Shown: piece by piece, positions 5,785-5,851 of the stretch
How the letters are laid out: the number at the start of each line of letters is the position of its first letter
Numbering within the stretch: the stretch's first letter is position 1
NCBI GenBank assembly: GCA_007124075.1
Contig: SLFV01000263.1
Coordinates: forward strand, 1-5,851
DNA from: Roseimaritima sp.
GTDB lineage: Bacteria > Planctomycetota > Planctomycetia > Pirellulales > Pirellulaceae
Direction: 5' to 3'
DNA length: 5,851 nt
Translations under genes and position numbers: made by a program
The notes under the pieces: model-generated
What the model saw: the letters and a program-made list of their open reading frames with translations, nothing else
Told to the model about the DNA's origin: nothing
Databases searched by the model: none

Positions 5785-5851
5785 CCATCAGGGCAGGAAA
5801 ACAAAGACGAAACGGCAGGAGGGCGAAGACTCGCACGCTGTCTAAGTGTAG
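5785..5851 (-). other. Upstream flank of the hydrolase gene, cut by the window edge
   Basis: The 67 nt seen here precede the - strand gene. No convincing -35/-10 pair, operator palindrome or Shine-Dalgarno sequence is visible. A purine-poor, CT-rich stretch on the coding strand sits just before the start. An ATG at 5788-5786 is in another frame and opens a Cys/Arg-rich reading frame that overlaps the gene; I do not consider it coding. Confidence 0.5.

Noticed and set aside
5417..5836. - strand frame of 139 codons starting upstream of the hydrolase (MRVFALLPFRLCF...)
   Set aside because: It begins with a hydrophobic stretch, but it then overlaps the hydrolase signal peptide and catalytic domain in another frame and becomes Arg/Gly/Cys-rich. 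The hydrolase frame is clearly the coding one.
1..5851. CRISPR array, tRNA, rRNA, insertion sequence or defence genes
   Set aside because: No regularly spaced identical repeats, no cloverleaf-like or rRNA-like sequence, no transposase motifs and no terminal inverted repeats were seen. Almost all of the window is taken up by the two genes.

Overview
The window looks like a piece of a marine planctomycete chromosome (Rhodopirellula/Pirellulaceae type). This is inferred from gene content: a very large, modular, dockerin-terminated surface protein next to a secreted neutral-ceramidase-like hydrolase. GC content is moderate and neither gene has an obvious Shine-Dalgarno sequence. No rRNA, protein marker or other taxonomic anchor is present, so the assignment is tentative.

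There are two real genes, convergent and together filling about 97% of the window. On the + strand, positions 1-3122 hold the 3' part of a long gene that is already open at the left edge. Its product is a chain of extracellular beta-sandwich domains: the end of an SdrD-B-like domain, a GEVED domain, two cadherin-like/bacterial Ig (Big_9 type) domains, a cohesin-like domain, a third Big_9-type domain, a second cohesin-like domain, a two-loop dockerin and an acidic C-terminal tail. The visible part has no cysteine and only five lysines in more than 1,000 residues. It is best read as a calcium-dependent surface, adhesion or matrix protein.

Positions 3123-3240 are a 118-nt gap between the two convergent stop codons, with one weak hairpin and a short direct repeat. 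On the - strand, positions 5772-3241 encode a secreted two-domain enzyme. A neutral/alkaline ceramidase-like metallohydrolase domain (putative zinc ligands present, usual nucleophilic Ser position apparently Asn) is fused to an alpha/beta hydrolase/esterase domain with a complete GHSLGG-Asp-His triad. Positions 5785-5851 are the short start of its upstream region.

The two genes converge and cannot share an operon, so a functional link rests only on both products probably being exported. No mobile element, CRISPR array, tRNA, rRNA or defence system was seen. The most interesting points are the fused hydrolase with its altered ceramidase site, and the cohesin-like and dockerin modules on a single polypeptide.
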